A stretch of 64,000 bases of DNA from HyVt-477 sp965224605 (GTDB lineage Bacteria > Pseudomonadota > Gammaproteobacteria > Thiotrichales > Thiotrichaceae), in NCBI GenBank assembly GCA_965224605.1, contig CBDCZP010000008.1, positions 1 to 64,000 on the forward strand. The letters run 5' to 3'. Positions 1-8,600 of the stretch are shown here, piece by piece. Every line of letters starts with the position of its first letter. The stretch's first letter is position 1. Position numbers and translations under genes: made by a program. The notes under the pieces are model-generated. The model did no database searches. It saw only the letters and a list, made by a program, of their open reading frames with translations, and was not told the DNA's origin.

Positions 1-1
1 G

Positions 2-649
2 CTACTGGGACTAGTCCATTTAGATAATAACATTTGCGCAGACACCGACAAACTTACCTCCATAGAAGTTCGCAAAAATACCGGACAGCACGAGTACATT
101 CCCTACAGCTCTAAAAAGCTTAGCTGGCATACCGATGGTTATTACAACACCCCAGACAAACAGATACGAGGAATGCTACTACATTGCGCCCAACCAGCAA
201 CCGAAGGGGGAGATAATCTACTCATGGATACCGATATCGCTTATATTTTGTTACGAGATGAAAATCCAGATTACATTAAAGCCCTCATGCAAGCTGAGGC
301 AATGACAATACCTGCCAATATATTAAAAGGAGAAACTATACGGGCAGAACAAACAGGACCCGTCTTCAGCATAGACAATGACGGTGCGTTACATATGCGT
401 TATTCGGCTCGAACAAGAAACATCATCTGGAGTGATGATAAAGACACACTTGGGGCTGTTGAGTTTTTACAAAACCTATGGGAATCAGACTCACCTTACA
501 TCCTAAGATACAAGCTAAAAGCAGGAGAAGGGCTTGTTTGCAACAATGTACTTCATAGCAGAACAGAATTTGTAGATAGTGATCGTCAAGAAGACAAACG
601 CCTTCTCTATCGTGGTCGCTACTATGATCGTTTGAATTATGATCGTTGA
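2..649 (+). CDS. TauD/TfdA-family Fe(II)/2-oxoglutarate dioxygenase, 5' end cut by window edge
   Basis: The frame is open from base 2, so the N-terminus lies outside the window and the first internal ATG (173) is not the start. The translation shows the family's iron-binding H-x-D (HTDGYYNTP, encoded around 132-158). A distal histidine (NVLHSRTEF) and a 2-oxoglutarate-binding arginine near the end (LLYRGRYYD) follow. TauD/TfdA enzymes hydroxylate small organic acids or amino acids, often releasing sulfite or an aldehyde from the substrate. The substrate cannot be told here. The gene stands alone, with a hairpin 75 bp downstream. The family call is firm, the specificity is unknown. Confidence 0.85.
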   Translation, partial: LLGLVHLDNNICADTDKLTSIEVRKNTGQHEYIPYSSKKLSWHTDGYYNTPDKQIRGMLLHCAQPATEGGDNLLMDTDIAYILLRDENPDYIKALMQAEAMTIPANILKGETIRAEQTGPVFSIDNDGALHMRYSARTRNIIWSDDKDTLGAVEFLQNLWESDSPYILRYKLKAGEGLVCNNVLHSRTEFVDSDRQEDKRLLYRGRYYDRLNYDR

Positions 650-723
650 ATAAAGATCATTAGAACCAGACAACATCTTTTACATTCAGAACCATGCCAT
701 GAAAATCAATACATCCAATGTAA

Positions 724-759
724 AACGGGCATGAGCTAAAATCTTAGTTCATGCCCGTT
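724..759 (-). terminator. hairpin terminator, probably for the HvfA-like gene
   Basis: There are perfect 11-bp arms (AACGGGCATGA / TCATGCCCGTT) extended by an inner CTAA/TTAG pairing. On the minus strand the hairpin is followed by TTTTA, so it best fits termination of the leftward gene ending at 837. It may also stop transcripts of the dioxygenase gene from the other side. Confidence 0.6.
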
Positions 760-836
760 AATATGTGACTAACAGCTAGACTACAAAATAGCCAAACCTT
801 TCACATGTGCGTCACAAAGTACGCAAAACAGTACGA

Positions 837-1208
837 TTACTTCTTATCGCCACCGCATTTGCCTTCGCCACACTTACCTTCTTTAGCTTTGTCGCCACCG
901 CATTTGCCTTCTTTAGCTTTGTCGCCGCCACATTTGCCTTCGCCACACTTGCCTTCTTTCATTGCACCAGCAGCTGCGTCAACAGCATTGCCAGCGGCTT
1001 CTTTAGTTGCGTCAACAGCGTTACCAGCAGCTTCTTTAGTTGCTTCAACAGCAGTATTAGCTGCGTCGCCAGCTACTTCAGCCGCTTTATCAACAGCCCC
1101 TGAAGCGGCTTCATTCATTTTATTCGCAGCGTCTTCGCCACATGCTACAAGACCAGCCGCTAATGTTGTACTTACCGCTAAAGCTAATAGATTTTTACGT
1201 GAAATCAT
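837..1208 (-). CDS. HvfA-like lipoprotein with five EGKCG motifs (candidate copper/oxazolone RiPP precursor)
   Basis: 123 aa. There is an N-terminal signal peptide with a lipobox (LVAC, Cys about residue 23), followed by an Ala-rich, probably helical Lpp-like region (about 27-82). The C-terminal tail carries five EGKCG pentapeptides, some separated by GDKAK. EGKCG repeats are the hallmark of HvfA-type precursors; there the DUF692/MNIO enzyme HvfB with HvfC converts the cysteines to copper-binding oxazolone/thioamide groups. No HvfB, HvfC or DoxX gene lies in this window, so modification is inference. The start is supported by an AAGGAAA ribosome site. Unusual for the family, the carrier looks lipidated and has a long helical spacer. 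It could instead be an unmodified metal-binding lipoprotein. Confidence 0.75.
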   Translation of the reverse strand: MISRKNLLALAVSTTLAAGLVACGEDAANKMNEAASGAVDKAAEVAGDAANTAVEATKEAAGNAVDATKEAAGNAVDAAAGAMKEGKCGEGKCGGDKAKEGKCGGDKAKEGKCGEGKCGGDKK

Positions 1209-1317
1209 TTGTATTTCCTTTTTTTCATCATTTAAAAGTTAATTGCGTTCATTAGTATACGACAAAAAACACATCTTTGTATGCTACGAACAACAAGTTA
1301 ATCCGGATTCATAAATA

Positions 1318-1674
1318 CTAATCTAATATGCCGTGTAAAAAATCAAGGACATCCTCACGCCTGATTTTCTCACGATGTTCCGTGGCTAAATTAAAATACT
1401 CATATACACCCACCTCAAGTGAGCGACCAGACAAGGTCAACCTATGGGGTATTCCCAAGAATTCAATAACCGCAAACATATTCCGAGGTTTTTGATTTCT
1501 ATCGTCCATTAAAACACAATAACCCGCTTGCTCCAATTTAGCATGCAACTCATCAGCATCTCTGCGAACTTTTTCAAATAAACCAGGGTATATAGGTATG
1601 ATAGCAATCTGAAAACCACCTTCCATCTCAATTTTATCGCGAAGAGATTCTAAATCAAACTCAGTGATTAGCAT
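1318..1674 (-). CDS. free-standing prolyl-tRNA synthetase anticodon-binding-like domain
   Basis: 118 aa, with no catalytic class II synthetase domain. Residues about 20-90 resemble the ProRS C-terminal HGTP anticodon-binding fold. The segment IAIIPIYPG is followed by a helix with ADELHAKLEQAGYCVLMDDR, then N/PRNMFAVIEFLGIPHRLTLSGRSLE, matching the ProRS order of strand, helix, D-D-R and IGIPHR. Full ProRS is about 570 aa, so this is only the anticodon-binding module with about 20 extra C-terminal residues. It could bind tRNA, or be a recruited nucleic-acid or protein-binding domain. It is not next to any synthetase gene. Confidence 0.65.
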   Translation of the reverse strand: MLITEFDLESLRDKIEMEGGFQIAIIPIYPGLFEKVRRDADELHAKLEQAGYCVLMDDRNQKPRNMFAVIEFLGIPHRLTLSGRSLEVGVYEYFNLATEHREKIRREDVLDFLHGILD

Positions 1675-1758
1675 TCATATACCTGATTAACTAATTATCT
1701 AGACCTACTAATATCATAACTTTGACAGAATTTAATCAATATCTCACGGGGAAATAAA

Positions 1759-1799
1759 CTTTTTCAGGGTAACAACTTGCCGTAATTACCATGAAAAAG
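1759..1799. terminator. stem-loop between the cohesin-like gene and the ProRS-like gene
   Basis: 14-bp arms (CTTTTTCAGGGTAA / TTACCATGAAAAAG) pair with one mismatch around a 13-nt loop. It lies just after the stop of the leftward gene ending at 1849. The following T-run is weak, so termination is plausible but not certain. Confidence 0.4.
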
Positions 1800-1848
1800 C
1801 CCCTGATTGACAACATTACCTACCAACCAGAGACTATCCCACACGTTA

Positions 1849-4800
1849 CTAACGTCTTCTAACAAATCCTTTTTTTAGCAACCCAAGTAGCAACAAGAAC
1901 GGCATAAAGAACCAAGATAGTGTTCCACCGCCGCCTGATGTGCTAGTTCCTGTGTCAGATGTGCTACTCCCTGTATCAGATGTGTCGGTTCCGGTGTCAG
2001 AACCAGGTGTGCTTGCAATTGCCGATACTTCTACAATCACACCCGGATCAGCCACACTTCCATTCACCAATCCATCGGTATCATTAGCGCCACCGTCTTC
2101 TATCTTCAGTTGCACACAGTGATCGCCTGCGTTTAATCCTGATACATAACTAGCATCACCTGGAGAAGGACAAACACCAGAGCCGATTTCAGCTGCTGAA
2201 TAAAGTGCATTGTTGTCATCTTCTACGAACTCTCTCCACGTCGTGCCATCGGATTTCAGGTAAACCGCATCGGCAGGAATAGCTGCATCTTGCGGTATCA
2301 CGATCAAGGCACTTTCACCTTGTGCGACACCTGTAATTTCGAAGTCGTATATACCAAGAGCAATGTCTTCATACTCGGCAGGGACTTCGGGTAGATCGGT
2401 ATTATCAATACCTGCTGCGTTTTTATCTTGATCCCGCGCAACACCACCTAGAGTCAATCGAGTACCTGGCTCACTTTCAAGGATATGCTCATCTGAAGCA
2501 CCTCTTGTACCGGGTAAGCGATGTCCTTCGGATACATGGTCTTCGTCATCTTCAACACCATCATGATCACTATCGGCTACAGGGTTGCTGCCTGCAACTA
2601 CCTTAAAGCTGGTTTTGATAGTAGTTTCGCCTATCGGACTCCCGTCATCACTAACGACTACAATCACATTATAAAGACCTGCTTCCAATGATGATGGATC
2701 CAGTTCAAAGGTAGCATCGTCACTATCTGCAAATAGATCTGTCAATGTGATATCTGATTGACTCCAGTCATAGCTAAGTGTTTGCGCCAGGCTATCAGTC
2801 GCTATTGCGCTTATGGTTACATTACCCGCATCAACCACGACCTTAGTGACATCTACACCGCCTTGCGTCATTTGCACTTCAATACTGGGTGCAATGTTAT
2901 CAGCAGAAATAATGACTTTGTGAGTCGTTATTGCTCCCGCAATAGCATTGCTTAATGTACCCAAATTGAAGATCAAATCTCCTTTGTCTGTTACAGGGTT
3001 TGCCGCTACATTGAAAGTAAAGCTACCCGATGTACCCGACTCAATGGTGATATTTCCATCACTTGCATCATGATCTGATCCATCGTTAGCAACCGTACTG
3101 AGTTGTGTATCAATGCTATAAGGAATCGTTACTGGATAACTGACCGCTTCACCACTTAACTCAACACTGACCGTTACCTCATCACCCGCACTAGCTGCCT
3201 GTGTATTAGCAAAGTTGGCTTGAGGTGTAATGTTAAGTGTTTGCGTTACTGATGAAGTATTACCTGCGTTATCGGTTGATTCCCAAACTAACAAATGTGT
3301 ACCTGAGGTAAAGCCCGCATCAGAAAGTGCTTGTAAGTTATCTTCTATCAACTCAAAGCCTGTAACGGTTGTACTACCATCTACTACGTCGGTTGCCGTT
3401 ACGCCAGCATTTGTGAATGGAGTGATTACACCCGTTGCATTCAGTTCAATTGTGGCTGATTCAAGGCTAATAACAGGTGCAGTAGTATCTTCAACCGTTA
3501 CTGTTTGGGTGTCCGTTGCGACATTACCAGCGCTATCAGTCGCTGTCCAAGTAATGGTATGTGCACCCACAGTAAATGGACCTTCATTATCAGCGGTAGC
3601 AGTGATATCGCCATCAACGGTATCGGTTGCCGTCGCATCACCTAAAGAAACTGAAGTCGTAGAGCCTGTTGCTTCTACGCTAATATCAGCAGGCGCTATA
3701 ACCTCAGGGCCTTCACCGTCAGTAATGATGATAGTTTGGATAGCTGTAATCGTGTTTCCTGCACTATCCGTTGCTGTCCAAGTCACACTGTTCGTTCCTA
3801 CCGAGAATGAACCTTCGCTGTCTGAACTCACCGATACTTCACCATCCACTAAATCAGTGGCTGTAGCGGTGCCGATATCTATCTGCGTGCTTTCATCCGT
3901 TGCTTCTTGTGTAATATCTGCTGGTAATGTGATGGTTGGCACAGTTGTATCCGTAATCGTTACGGTTTGTACCGCTGTAGCGCTATTGCCTTCGGTATCC
4001 GTTGCTGTCCATGTCACACTGTGAACACCTACTGCAAAAGGTCCTGTGTTATCAGCCGTCGCTGCAATTGAGCCATCAACTGCATCGAGAGCAGAAGCTA
4101 CACCAAGAGTAACGGGTGTCGTTGCACCTGTGGCTTCTTTAGTGATATCACTTGGAGCCGTAACGCTAGGCGCACCATCATCGGTAACGGTAACGGTCTG
4201 TTCATCGGTTGCTGAGTTACCAGAAGCATCCGTTGCTGTCCAAGTGACGGTGTTTACTCCTAAGGAAAACGGTCCTGAATTATCAGCAGTCACTGTTGGA
4301 GCTGAGTCTGTGTTATCACTAACGGTCGGCGTACCTAAAGTTACCGCTGTGGTTGTACCCGTTGCAGGAGTTGAAACATCCGCGGGAGCAGTAATCGTAG
4401 GCGCTTCAGTGTCCGCAATCGTTAAGGTTTGTGTATCACTTGATGAATTGTTGGAGCTATCCGTTGCCGTCCAAGTAATGGTATGCGTACCCACTGCAAA
4501 AGGTCCTTGTGGTGAGTAAGTTACGCTAGGAGATTCATCGCTATCATCACTGACTGTAGGGTCACCTAATTCAGTGGAAGTGACACTAGTTGATGAGGAG
4601 CTTGCGGTGATCGTTACATCAGCAGGTGCAGTAATACTCGGTGCAGTGTCATCACTATAAGTAATACTGACAGGCGTTGATGCAAAAGTATGTCCTGCGG
4701 CTGGGCTACCAGTGAAGTTAATGGTTGAACCTGATGAAATATCGTCTGTTGCTGTGAAATTAACCGTGAATAAGTCAGCAGGCATATCTTCGGTTGCAAC

Positions 4801-5157
4801 GAAAGGATCAGAAGTAAAGTTAGCAAAAGCCACTACTATCTTCTGGTCAGTATCTGCATCACCATCGCTATCAGCCGTATCATCACTTGGGTCTTGCACT
4901 TGATGTAAGTTTGGCGTGGACAAAACATCTGTGGTTTCAACAAAGGTAAGTTTAGAAGAATCAAAATAAAGCGTAACGCCTAATCCTGTTGCTTCTGGGT
5001 TTCCTTCTGGGTAAGTAACTGCGAACTGTACGGTCTCCCCTGATGACACACTAAAGTTAGTGGTTGATGGCAGAATCGTTTGTATATCTGCCAACGCCGC
5101 TGCGGATACCAGTGTGCTGGCTAGCCCTAGTATGGGAATGATTATTTTCTTATTCAT
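1849..5157 (-). CDS. secreted cohesin-like / HYR-repeat / choice-of-anchor U protein with GlyGly-CTERM-like tail
   Basis: 1102 aa from the ATG at 5157, chosen because an AAGAGG site sits just upstream; the longer open frame has none. The order is: Sec signal peptide (1-23); cohesin-like beta domain (about 25-168, GLGVTLYFDSSKLTF core); six HYR repeats of about 77 aa (about 170-640, ITWTATDSxGN motif); a Calx-beta/Ig-like stretch; a Ca-binding DxDxDG segment with a choice-of-anchor U domain (VCPSPGDASY, HCVQLKIEDGG); a Ser/Thr/Gly linker; and a C-terminal GGGG-hydrophobic-KK/RRR sorting tail. Such tails are processed by rhombosortase and exported by type II secretion in related bacteria. Probable role: a surface-anchored scaffold displaying a cohesin-like domain. 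Cohesin identity is inferred from fold-like pattern only. Confidence 0.75.
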   Translation of the reverse strand: MNKKIIIPILGLASTLVSAAALADIQTILPSTTNFSVSSGETVQFAVTYPEGNPEATGLGVTLYFDSSKLTFVETTDVLSTPNLHQVQDPSDDTADSDGDADTDQKIVVAFANFTSDPFVATEDMPADLFTVNFTATDDISSGSTINFTGSPAAGHTFASTPVSITYSDDTAPSITAPADVTITASSSSTSVTSTELGDPTVSDDSDESPSVTYSPQGPFAVGTHTITWTATDSSNNSSSDTQTLTIADTEAPTITAPADVSTPATGTTTAVTLGTPTVSDNTDSAPTVTADNSGPFSLGVNTVTWTATDASGNSATDEQTVTVTDDGAPSVTAPSDITKEATGATTPVTLGVASALDAVDGSIAATADNTGPFAVGVHSVTWTATDTEGNSATAVQTVTITDTTVPTITLPADITQEATDESTQIDIGTATATDLVDGEVSVSSDSEGSFSVGTNSVTWTATDSAGNTITAIQTIIITDGEGPEVIAPADISVEATGSTTSVSLGDATATDTVDGDITATADNEGPFTVGAHTITWTATDSAGNVATDTQTVTVEDTTAPVISLESATIELNATGVITPFTNAGVTATDVVDGSTTVTGFELIEDNLQALSDAGFTSGTHLLVWESTDNAGNTSSVTQTLNITPQANFANTQAASAGDEVTVSVELSGEAVSYPVTIPYSIDTQLSTVANDGSDHDASDGNITIESGTSGSFTFNVAANPVTDKGDLIFNLGTLSNAIAGAITTHKVIISADNIAPSIEVQMTQGGVDVTKVVVDAGNVTISAIATDSLAQTLSYDWSQSDITLTDLFADSDDATFELDPSSLEAGLYNVIVVVSDDGSPIGETTIKTSFKVVAGSNPVADSDHDGVEDDEDHVSEGHRLPGTRGASDEHILESEPGTRLTLGGVARDQDKNAAGIDNTDLPEVPAEYEDIALGIYDFEITGVAQGESALIVIPQDAAIPADAVYLKSDGTTWREFVEDDNNALYSAAEIGSGVCPSPGDASYVSGLNAGDHCVQLKIEDGGANDTDGLVNGSVADPGVIVEVSAIASTPGSDTGTDTSDTGSSTSDTGTSTSGGGGTLSWFFMPFLLLLGLLKKGFVRRR

Positions 5158-5257
5158 CTTGTTACCTCTTTTAAATTCTTGTTGTGTTTTTATGTTGTTA
5201 ATTAATTGTGAAGTGCTAGAGCCAGTAGTTAGAGGCTGTCGCAAAAGCTACGATTTG

Positions 5258-5387
5258 TAGGTCGGATAAGGAACGCCATCCGACAAGTTGCTGAATTAAC
5301 CGTTCATTGTCGTATGGCGCTCGGCAATTGCTCCTGCTTTGCTCTACTACGGTACATCCATGTACCTATATCGCTTATACGACCTAC
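5258..5387. repeat. family-1 palindromic intergenic repeat, copy 1 (long form)
   Basis: It begins GTAGGTCGGATAAG and ends CTTATACGACCTAC, inverted complements. Nearly the same 130-bp sequence recurs at 8440-8569, and a shorter form at 62610-62691. A related palindrome sits at 56014-56097. A conserved outer half-repeat (GTCGC-AAAAGC) precedes three of the copies. Probably a MITE or BIME-type element. Confidence 0.8.
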
Positions 5388-5408
5388 TATTTCTTGAGTC
5401 AAAAGTTA

Positions 5409-5480
5409 GGAAGTGAGACTTTAGTCCCGCAGAGCTGGCACAATATGCGCTAACTCTTGCGAGGCTGAAGCCTCACTTCC
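5409..5480. repeat. family-2 imperfect palindrome (GGAAGTGAG...CTCACTTCC)
   Basis: Starts GGAAGTGAGACTTTAGTC and ends GCTGAAGCCTCACTTCC, inverted complements with mismatches. Similar GAGACTTTAGTC/GACTGAAGTC modules occur at about 14315, 19589-19656, 30753, 36429 and 58880-58900. It may fold into a terminator-like stem for flanking genes. Confidence 0.6.
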
Positions 5481-5486
5481 ATACCC

Positions 5487-7796
5487 TTAACGAACATCCT
5501 CAAATGTGACAGTCCCTGCCGTTAAATCATCAAAGTAACTTTCAACACTGCTTGCATCAGAACGCGTTGCATTAGCACCAATTACATCTTGAATCAAAGA
5601 ATCACTCGTGAATCCAAACTCATAGCGCAGTACTAATAAGCCATCACTTAATGGTTGTACTGAGCCATCTCCATCTATGTCGTAATAGTCTGTACAGTTA
5701 GCGATATAACTGCTGATATCAGCAGCGGTAGTGCGTTGAGAGTCATCAGATAAAGCACCATCCGTTAACGCATCATCCGTGAAGCCAAACAGATAACGCA
5801 ATAGCAATAAGCCATCAGATAACGCGGTGACTTGGTCATCGTTATCAATGTCCAACCCACAGGCATCAATATCAGTGACGGTGATAGTTTGTATCGCCGT
5901 GGCTGCATTGTTTGAGTTATCAGTCGCTGTCCAAGTAACGGTATGTGTGCCGACTGCAAAGAACCCTGTGCTATCGGATGTGACATCTACAGACCCATCA
6001 ACCAAGTCAGTTGCCGTTGCTGTGCCTACATCAACCGATATTCCTGCTGATGTTGCTTCAACAGTGATGTCATCGGGTGTAGTAATTGCGGGTGCAGTAG
6101 TATCTTGAACTATGATGGTTTGCGTTGCCGTTCCCGTGTTACCTGAGCTATCGGTTGTACTCCAAGTGATGGTGTGTGTTCCTAATGCAAAAGGCCCTGT
6201 ATCGCTGGCTGTTGCTGTGAGCGAACTATCAACCAAATCAGATGCCGTTGCTGTACCCAGCTCTACGCTAGTCAAGGTAGCCGTAGCTTCAACCGTTTGA
6301 TCGGCAGGCGCTGTTACGGTGGGGGCTGTCGTGTCAGTAACTGTAATAGTTTGCGTTGCAGTGGTTACATTGCCTGCACTATCGGTGGCTGTCCAAACGA
6401 TACTCGTCGTGCCTACAGAATATTGTGCTTCCAGATCTGCATTCACGGGATCTACTTCAACGTCCCCATCAACTAAGTCACTTGCAGTGGCTGTACCTAT
6501 ACTGACACTCGTTCGACTACGCTCAGCTTCCACCGTAATATCATCAGGTTTTGTGATTACTGCTCCTGTGGTATCGGTGATGGTTACTTGTTGGGTGGCT
6601 GTAGAGGCAGCTCCTCGGCTGTTGGTAGCTGTCCATGTAACGGTATGCGTTCCCACTGCGAGTATCGGAAGTGCATCCGCCGAGACACTCAATGTGCCAT
6701 CAATAACATCACTTGCCGTAGCTGTCCCAAGATCAACAACAGTAAGAGTATCCGTAGCTTCTTCAGTAACATCAGCAGGTGCTGTAATGGTCGGCGCTCC
6801 TGGGTCTTCTATAGTGACGGTTTGGGTCGCAGTTGATGAGTTGCTAGAAGCATCCGTTGCTGTCCATGTGATGGTATGTGTTCCCAATGCAAAAGGACCT
6901 GTGTTATCTGCCACTGCGGTTGGGCTTTCATCGACTTTGTCATTAACGACAGGTGTACCTAATGATACGGCAGTGGTTGATCCCGTTGCGGTCGTTGAAA
7001 TGTTTGCGGGAGCCGTGATGGTAGGAGCTTCAGTATCACTAACGGTTAAGATTTGGATATCTGTAGCAGTATTCCCTGAGCTATCGGTTGCCGTCCATGT
7101 GATGGTGTGTGTACCCACAGCAAAAGGCCCTTGAGGTGAGTAACTAACGCTAGGTGATGCGTCAATATCGTCACTCACCGTTGCGCTACCTAATGTAGCA
7201 GAATCAACGCTGGTTGATGCCGAAGTTGCTGTAACGGTTACATCAGCAGGTGCGGTAATACTGGGTGCTGTGCTATCTTGATAAGTGATACTCACAGGTG
7301 TTGAAGCAAAGCTATAACCAATAGCGGCATTGCCAGTAAAGTTAATGCTAGTAGCCGATGAGAAGTTATCCGATGCGGTGAAGCTAACGGTATACAAGTC
7401 AGCCGGCATATCTTCTGAGTCGATAAAAGGATCAGCGTCGTAACTGGCAAAAGCGACTACTATTTTTTGATCCGTAGCGGAGTCGTTATCACCATCATCC
7501 GTATCTTCACTGGGGTCTTGCAATTGATACAAGCCTTGCGTTGTTAAAAGATTACTGGTTTCAACAAAATCTAGTTCTGATGAATCATAATAAAGCGTCA
7601 CACCCACGCCTGTTGTTTCAGGGTTGCCTGCGGGATACGTTACGGAGAATTGCACAGAATCACCGGGTACAACTGCAAAGTCAGTGGTTGATGGCAGAAT
7701 GGTCTGTGTACTTATTTCATCGGTTATTGCTAACGCGACATTGGAAACCATTAGGCTCATTAGCCCTAGCATGGGGATTATTATTTTCTTTTTCAT
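5487..7796 (-). CDS. secreted protein with cohesin-like N-domain, six HYR repeats and C-terminal dockerin-like pair
   Basis: 769 aa. It has a signal peptide (1-23), a cohesin-like domain (about 30-175, clearly paralogous to the N-domains encoded at 1849, 7858 and 30959), and six HYR repeats of about 77 aa (about 175-645). The C-terminus is a dockerin-like region with two Ca-binding half-sites, DIDNDDQVTALSDGLLLLRY and DIDGDGSVQPLSDGLLVLRY, about 65 residues apart. Classical type I dockerins have their two repeats much closer, so this is a divergent, spread-out form. Carrying both a cohesin-like and a dockerin-like module would let the protein chain anchored scaffolds to other dockerin partners; this is inference. 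It has no C-terminal sorting tail. Confidence 0.75.
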   Translation of the reverse strand: MKKKIIIPMLGLMSLMVSNVALAITDEISTQTILPSTTDFAVVPGDSVQFSVTYPAGNPETTGVGVTLYYDSSELDFVETSNLLTTQGLYQLQDPSEDTDDGDNDSATDQKIVVAFASYDADPFIDSEDMPADLYTVSFTASDNFSSATSINFTGNAAIGYSFASTPVSITYQDSTAPSITAPADVTVTATSASTSVDSATLGSATVSDDIDASPSVSYSPQGPFAVGTHTITWTATDSSGNTATDIQILTVSDTEAPTITAPANISTTATGSTTAVSLGTPVVNDKVDESPTAVADNTGPFALGTHTITWTATDASSNSSTATQTVTIEDPGAPTITAPADVTEEATDTLTVVDLGTATASDVIDGTLSVSADALPILAVGTHTVTWTATNSRGAASTATQQVTITDTTGAVITKPDDITVEAERSRTSVSIGTATASDLVDGDVEVDPVNADLEAQYSVGTTSIVWTATDSAGNVTTATQTITVTDTTAPTVTAPADQTVEATATLTSVELGTATASDLVDSSLTATASDTGPFALGTHTITWSTTDSSGNTGTATQTIIVQDTTAPAITTPDDITVEATSAGISVDVGTATATDLVDGSVDVTSDSTGFFAVGTHTVTWTATDNSNNAATAIQTITVTDIDACGLDIDNDDQVTALSDGLLLLRYLFGFTDDALTDGALSDDSQRTTAADISSYIANCTDYYDIDGDGSVQPLSDGLLVLRYEFGFTSDSLIQDVIGANATRSDASSVESYFDDLTAGTVTFEDVR

Positions 7797-7857
7797 TGGT
7801 TACCTTTTCTTATATTTATTTTTATATTTGTCATGTGTACGTAGCCCGTATGAAGCT

Positions 7858-8361
7858 TTAGTGAGTAACAATAAGGGATTGTGGTGAATTAAAGCTAAAG
7901 CCTGCTGCGGGATCACCGCTAAAGTTGATTTCAGTGCTGCCTGACGTGAAGTTTTCATTAGCTGTGAAACTCGCTGTAAACAGATCAGCAGACATTTGTT
8001 CCCTAGTAATAAAAGGTTCTGAACTAAAGTTAGCGAAGGCCGCTACTATTTTTTTGTCGGTTGCTGGGTCGCCATCTGCATCAGAAGCATCTGCAACGGG
8101 GTCTTGTACTTGATGAAAGTTTGAAGTGGATAGCGTATTACTAACGCCACTAAAGGTCAGTTTGGAAGAATCGTAATAAAGCGTAACGCCTACCCCGATG
8201 GTTTCTGGGTTGCCTTCTGGGTAAGTTAACTGAAACTCAATGACTTCACCCGTGGATAGATTTATGGAATCAACCGATGGGGAGACCGTTTGTGTATTTG
8301 CTAACACCGTTGTTGACGCTAGTACACTGGCTAACGCGATTATAAAGGTTGTTGTTTTCAT
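7858..8361 (-). CDS. single-domain secreted cohesin-like protein
   Basis: 167 aa from ATG 8361, preferred over an upstream in-frame start because AGGAAAA lies 7 nt before it. It has a signal peptide (about 1-21) then one cohesin-like domain with the same YPEGNPET-GVGVTLYYDSSKL pattern as its neighbours. The protein stops exactly where the paralogues continue into HYR repeats, with no anchor or repeat. It could be a soluble competitor or cap for dockerin sites, or a remnant of a longer gene. The downstream gene starts 61 bp away in the same direction. Confidence 0.7.
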   Translation of the reverse strand: MKTTTFIIALASVLASTTVLANTQTVSPSVDSINLSTGEVIEFQLTYPEGNPETIGVGVTLYYDSSKLTFSGVSNTLSTSNFHQVQDPVADASDADGDPATDKKIVAAFANFSSEPFITREQMSADLFTASFTANENFTSGSTEINFSGDPAAGFSFNSPQSLIVTH

Positions 8362-8439
8362 TTTTATGTTTTCCTTTTTATTATGTTTATTCAAACTTCC
8401 CCTTTTTTTCAATAGGGTGTCGCTAAAAGCAATATCTTG

Positions 8440-8569
8440 TAGGTCGGATAAGGTACGCCATCCGACAAGTTGCTGAATTAGCGATTCTTTGTCGTATGAC
8501 GCTCGGCAATTGCTCCTGCTTTGCCCTACTACGGTACATCCATGTACCTATATCGCTTATACGACCTAC
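8440..8569. repeat. family-1 palindromic intergenic repeat, copy 2 (long form)
   Basis: Almost identical to 5258-5387 over 130 bp, including the central TGCTCCTGCTTTG-CTACTACGGTACATCC segment missing from the other copies. The two long copies bracket the two smaller cohesin-like genes (5487-8361), so recombination between them could delete or amplify that segment. Confidence 0.8.
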
Positions 8570-8600
8570 AAAGGGAGACTAAAAATAGAATTTCTAGTTA

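Noticed and set aside
805..1242. Plus-strand Pro/Ser/Leu repeat frame opposite the HvfA-like gene
   Set aside because: Mirror of the EGKCG repeat coding sequence; the minus-strand frame has the signal peptide, lipobox and ribosome site.
3230..4519. Long plus-strand Val/Ser/Thr-rich frames over the HYR genes (also 5827-7134, 10244-11647)
   Set aside because: They are antisense shadows of the repetitive HYR coding DNA; same periodicity, no ribosome sites, no family features.
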